Positions 39,781 through 41,699 of a stretch of DNA of 41,699 bases are shown piece by piece (positions within the stretch are counted from its first letter, which is position 1; the number at the start of each line of letters is the position of its first letter). The notes under the pieces are model-generated. The model was not told the origin of the DNA. It saw nothing but the letters and a program-made list of their open reading frames with translations, and did no database searches. Source of the stretch: Acidimicrobiia bacterium (GTDB taxonomy: Bacteria > Actinomycetota > Acidimicrobiia > IMCC26256 > PALSA-555); the NCBI GenBank assembly GCA_035948415.1, contig DASZJD010000020.1, positions 1-41,699 of the forward strand, read 5' to 3'. The position numbers and the translations under genes are program-made.

Positions 39781-39942
39781 TCAGCTGGTCGGCTTGCGCC
39801 GGTCGCGGTGCCGGTGGAGCAGCACGTCGACGGCGACGTAGCCCGAGATCACGAGGGCGCCGCCGAGCGCCGCGAGGCCGCCGGCGAGCCAGGCGAGGTC
39901 GCGGTTGATCGTGCTCGCCACTCGGTCGAAGGGATCGGCCAT
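39781..39942 (-). CDS. Small single-span membrane protein
   Basis: 53 residues. An amphipathic start (MADPFDRVASTINRDLAWL) leads into one membrane segment (AGGLAALGGALVISGYVAVD) and a short basic tail rich in His and Arg. The ATG at 39942 has GAGG 6 bases upstream, which decides it over the ATG at 39948. I do not recognise a family. It converges on the SRPBCC gene with 10 bases between the stops. Confidence 0.65.
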   Translation of the reverse strand: MADPFDRVASTINRDLAWLAGGLAALGGALVISGYVAVDVLLHRHRDRRKPTS

Positions 39943-39990
39943 CACCATCCTCGGTTTCCGACGAGGCAGGCCGAGCGAGCCGACGGACAT

Positions 39991-40201
39991 TCGCGTTCGC
40001 GCGCCGTCGCGCCCGCTCGCCGTGAGGACACGTTCGTCTCCTCTCCTCGGCGTGCGAGGGTACCGAGGGCTGGGCGCCCAGCCACGGATGGTCGCGCCGC
40101 CGTTCGACGAGGAGGTGGCGACGGCCGACGCCGCGGGCGCGGCGGTGGCCGGTCCTCGCCGCGCCCGATTGCGACGAGCGCGAGCTCGCGTCGGCGCGTC
40201 A
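39991..40201. other. Intergenic region without a supported gene
   Basis: About 210 bases between the small membrane protein gene and the broken gene remnant. Open frames here have Arg/Pro-rich translations and weak third-position GC bias. A GGAG followed by a GTG at about 40030 on the minus strand leads only to a short unlikely peptide. I see no repeat or promoter worth naming. Confidence 0.5.
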
Positions 40202-40504
40202 TCACTGGGTCAACCGCGAGTGGACGTCGGTCCCGAAGCCGGTGAGCCCGGGCTGGGCCGCGTAAGCCGAGCCGGGGGGCAACCGGAGCAGCGCCTCGAG
40301 GTCCGTGGTGCCGCCTCGACCGCGGTGACCTCGGCGCGCCGCACCTGCTCGACGGCGTCCGCGGCGTGGGCCCCGGCGCCGACCAGGTCCAGGACCCGCG
40401 GCACGAACGGTTCGTCGTCGTCGGCCAACGCTTCCCTCCCGGCGGGCGGCGAGGAAGCCGAGGGCCTCGTCGCCGCGGTCGAGCGTCGCCCCGACGACGG
40501 GCTG
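40202..40504 (-). pseudogene. Frameshifted gene remnant without a start codon
   Basis: On the minus strand the third-position GC pattern shows protein coding in two frames in turn. From 40504 to about 40440 one frame reads ATLDRGDEALGFLAARRE. From about 40435 to 40317 another reads ALADDDEPFVPRVLDLVGAG then AVEQVRRAEVTAVE. From about 40313 the first frame resumes with DLEALLRLPPGSAYAAQPG and ends LTGFGTDVHSRLTQ at a double TGA. The first frame is preceded at once by TAG and contains no ATG, GTG or TTG. I read it as a decayed gene with one +1 and one -1 shift, or as sequencing errors. The family is not recognised. Confidence 0.45.
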
Positions 40505-40534
40505 CTACCTTCCCCGACCGGCGGTGCCGAGACC

Positions 40535-41581
40535 ATGAAGTTCGACGCGATCAGCATGGCGCAGCCGGTGCGCGACGTCCCGGCCCTCGTTCGCGACGCG
40601 GAGGCGGCGGGCTTCGACGGGCTCTGGTTCACCGAGAGCGGGCACACCGCGTACACCGGCTGCACGGCGGCCGCGCTGACGGCGCAGCGGCTCGACGTCG
40701 GGACGGCGGTGGCGCTCGCGTTCCCGCGCAGCCCCATGGTCACCGCCCAGGTCGCGTGGGAGCTGGCCGACGCCACGGGCGGGCGGTTCATCCTCGGGCT
40801 CGGCACGCAGGTGAAGGCGCACATCGAGCGCCGGTACGGCGTGGCGTTCGAGCACCCGGGGTCGCGGCTGCGCGAGTACGTCCTGGCCCTGCGCGCGATC
40901 TTCGCCGCCTTCCAGTCGGGGGCGCCGCTGGACTTCCGGGGCGACCACTGGCGGCTCGACCTCCTCCCGAGGACGTGGAGCCCGGGCCCGATCGAGCATC
41001 CGGACGTCCCGATCTACGTCGCCGCGGTCCGGCCGTGGATGGCCCGCATGGCCGGCGAGGTCGCCGACGGCGTCCACGTCCATCCGTTCCACTCGCCGCG
41101 GTACCTGCGGGAGGTGGTCCTCCCCGCGGTCCACGACGGAGCGACCAGCGCCGGTCGCGACCCGAGCCGACTCGCGATCGTGTGCCCGGTGATGGCGAAC
41201 GTCGGCGACACCGAGGCCGAGCTGGCAGCGGCGCGGGACGAGCATCGGCTGCGCGTCGCCTTCTACGGGTCGACCCGCACCTACCACGGGGTCTTCGACC
41301 TGCACGGCTGGGACGGCACCGCCGACCGCCTGCACGAGCTGCAGCGAGCCGGCGACCTGGCGGGGATGGCGGCGACGATCACCGACGAGATGCTCGACGC
41401 CTACACGGTGACGGCGACGTGGGCGGAGCTCGCCGACGCCCTCGTCGCCCGGTACCGGGGGATCGCCGACCGGCTGGTGATGTACGGCGCGACCGAGGGC
41501 TGGCGCCCCGGGGAGGGCGGCGCCTTCGACCGGTGGCGGGGCGTGGCCGCCGCGGTGGCGCGCGCGACGCACGCGGCGTGA
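40535..41581 (+). CDS. Luciferase-like (LLM) F420-dependent oxidoreductase
   Basis: 348 residues. The TIM-barrel LLM fold is seen from MKFDAISMAQPVRDVPALVR, AEAAGFDGLWFTESGHTAYT, VGTAVALAFPRSPMVTAQVA and ATGGRFILGLGTQVKAHIE. Later PIYVAAVRPWMARMAGEVADG and VHVHPFHSPRYLREVV are typical of the MSMEG_2256-like subgroup, probably F420-using. The ATG at 40535 matches the family N-terminus; the frame is open upstream, but that portion is antisense to the gene remnant and not coding-like. TACCTT at 40505-40510 could be the -10 element with a short leader. The substrate is unknown. Confidence 0.92.
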   Translation: MKFDAISMAQPVRDVPALVRDAEAAGFDGLWFTESGHTAYTGCTAAALTAQRLDVGTAVALAFPRSPMVTAQVAWELADATGGRFILGLGTQVKAHIERRYGVAFEHPGSRLREYVLALRAIFAAFQSGAPLDFRGDHWRLDLLPRTWSPGPIEHPDVPIYVAAVRPWMARMAGEVADGVHVHPFHSPRYLREVVLPAVHDGATSAGRDPSRLAIVCPVMANVGDTEAELAAARDEHRLRVAFYGSTRTYHGVFDLHGWDGTADRLHELQRAGDLAGMAATITDEMLDAYTVTATWAELADALVARYRGIADRLVMYGATEGWRPGEGGAFDRWRGVAAAVARATHAA

Positions 41582-41627
41582 GGCCGGGCCTCCGCGGGCC
41601 TCGACGGGGACGCGGCGACGCGGGCGG

Positions 41628-41699
41628 TTACAGACGCGCCAGCACACCGTCGACGACCGGGCCGATCTCGGCCCGCGCCGCGGCGGGGTCGGGGGCACC
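41628..41699 (-). CDS. C-terminal end of an unknown protein (partial)
   Basis: The last 23 codons and a TAA stop of a gene that enters from beyond the right edge. The visible end reads GAPDPAAARAEIGPVVDGVL then ARL. Third positions are GC-rich in this frame and not in the others, which supports coding. A short helical end of this kind is common in TetR-type regulators, but it is too little to assign a family. It converges on the LLM gene with 46 bases between stops. Confidence 0.4.
   Translation of the reverse strand, partial: GAPDPAAARAEIGPVVDGVLARL

Noticed and set aside
1-41699. tRNA, rRNA, CRISPR, insertion sequence or phage features
   Set aside because: I looked for T-loop consensus, repeat-spacer patterns, transposase motifs and terminal inverted repeats and saw none that could be supported.

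Overview
The window is very GC-rich, with nearly every third codon position G or C, and carries no tRNA, rRNA, CRISPR array, insertion sequence or prophage that I can see. The gene content points to an actinobacterium, most likely a soil or water member of the Acidimicrobiia-like lineages. It has a mycothiol-type maleylpyruvate isomerase family protein, two luciferase-like F420 oxidoreductases and a DDN-type F420 protein. It also has a wax-ester/DGAT acyltransferase, a PIG-V-like mannosyltransferase, an MprAB-like two-component pair and many GTG starts. The lineage is inferred from gene content, not from a marker gene.

Layout. 1-5.4 kb: end of an amidohydrolase, mtnA, a small unknown protein, an F420-type nitroreductase, a secernin-like peptidase divergent from a flavin amine oxidase, and a YceI protein. 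5.4-10.2 kb: a membrane-anchored GH43 protein, a lysozyme-fold protein, a divergent ketol-acid reductoisomerase homologue and cobQ. 10.2-16.4 kb: an unknown protein with a possible RNase H-like fold, an NlpC/P60 lipoprotein, a secreted copper monooxygenase-like protein fused to a cupredoxin, a lipoprotein, ppk2, an SDR and a cupin. 16.6-19.4 kb: two translationally coupled GT-C glycosyltransferases. 19.4-24.5 kb: a methyltransferase, then a leftward block of two-component pair, Ser/Thr-rich protein, apbE and a haem-binding ferric-reductase-like membrane protein. 24.8-30.6 kb: a CaiB-type CoA transferase, an HtrA protease, an esterase and a WS/DGAT. 30.6-41.7 kb: a CPBP membrane protein, DUF4190-like protein, F420 and flavin-binding enzymes, an esterase, a coupled GH5-GH3 pair, small enzymes, a broken gene remnant, a second LLM enzyme and the end of an unknown gene.

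The most unusual gene is the 523-residue secreted protein at 11788-13359. Its first part keeps, by eye, all six copper ligands of peptidylglycine alpha-hydroxylating monooxygenase. Its last part is a type I copper domain ending in an amicyanin-like Cys-x2-His-x2-Met motif. I read it as a self-sufficient copper hydroxylase carrying its own electron-transfer domain.

The second notable system is regulatory. The MprAB-like pair is flanked by an htrA gene and an apbE/ferric-reductase operon. The upstream regions of all three units carry TTC-containing direct repeats at exact 11-bp spacing, which is the geometry bound by OmpR/PhoP-family regulators. This suggests a local envelope-stress and redox regulon.

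At least ten genes have a TAnnnT -10 hexamer ending only 6-9 bases before a GTG or ATG start and no Shine-Dalgarno sequence, so leaderless transcription looks common here. Four gene pairs overlap through the same four bases, GTGA.
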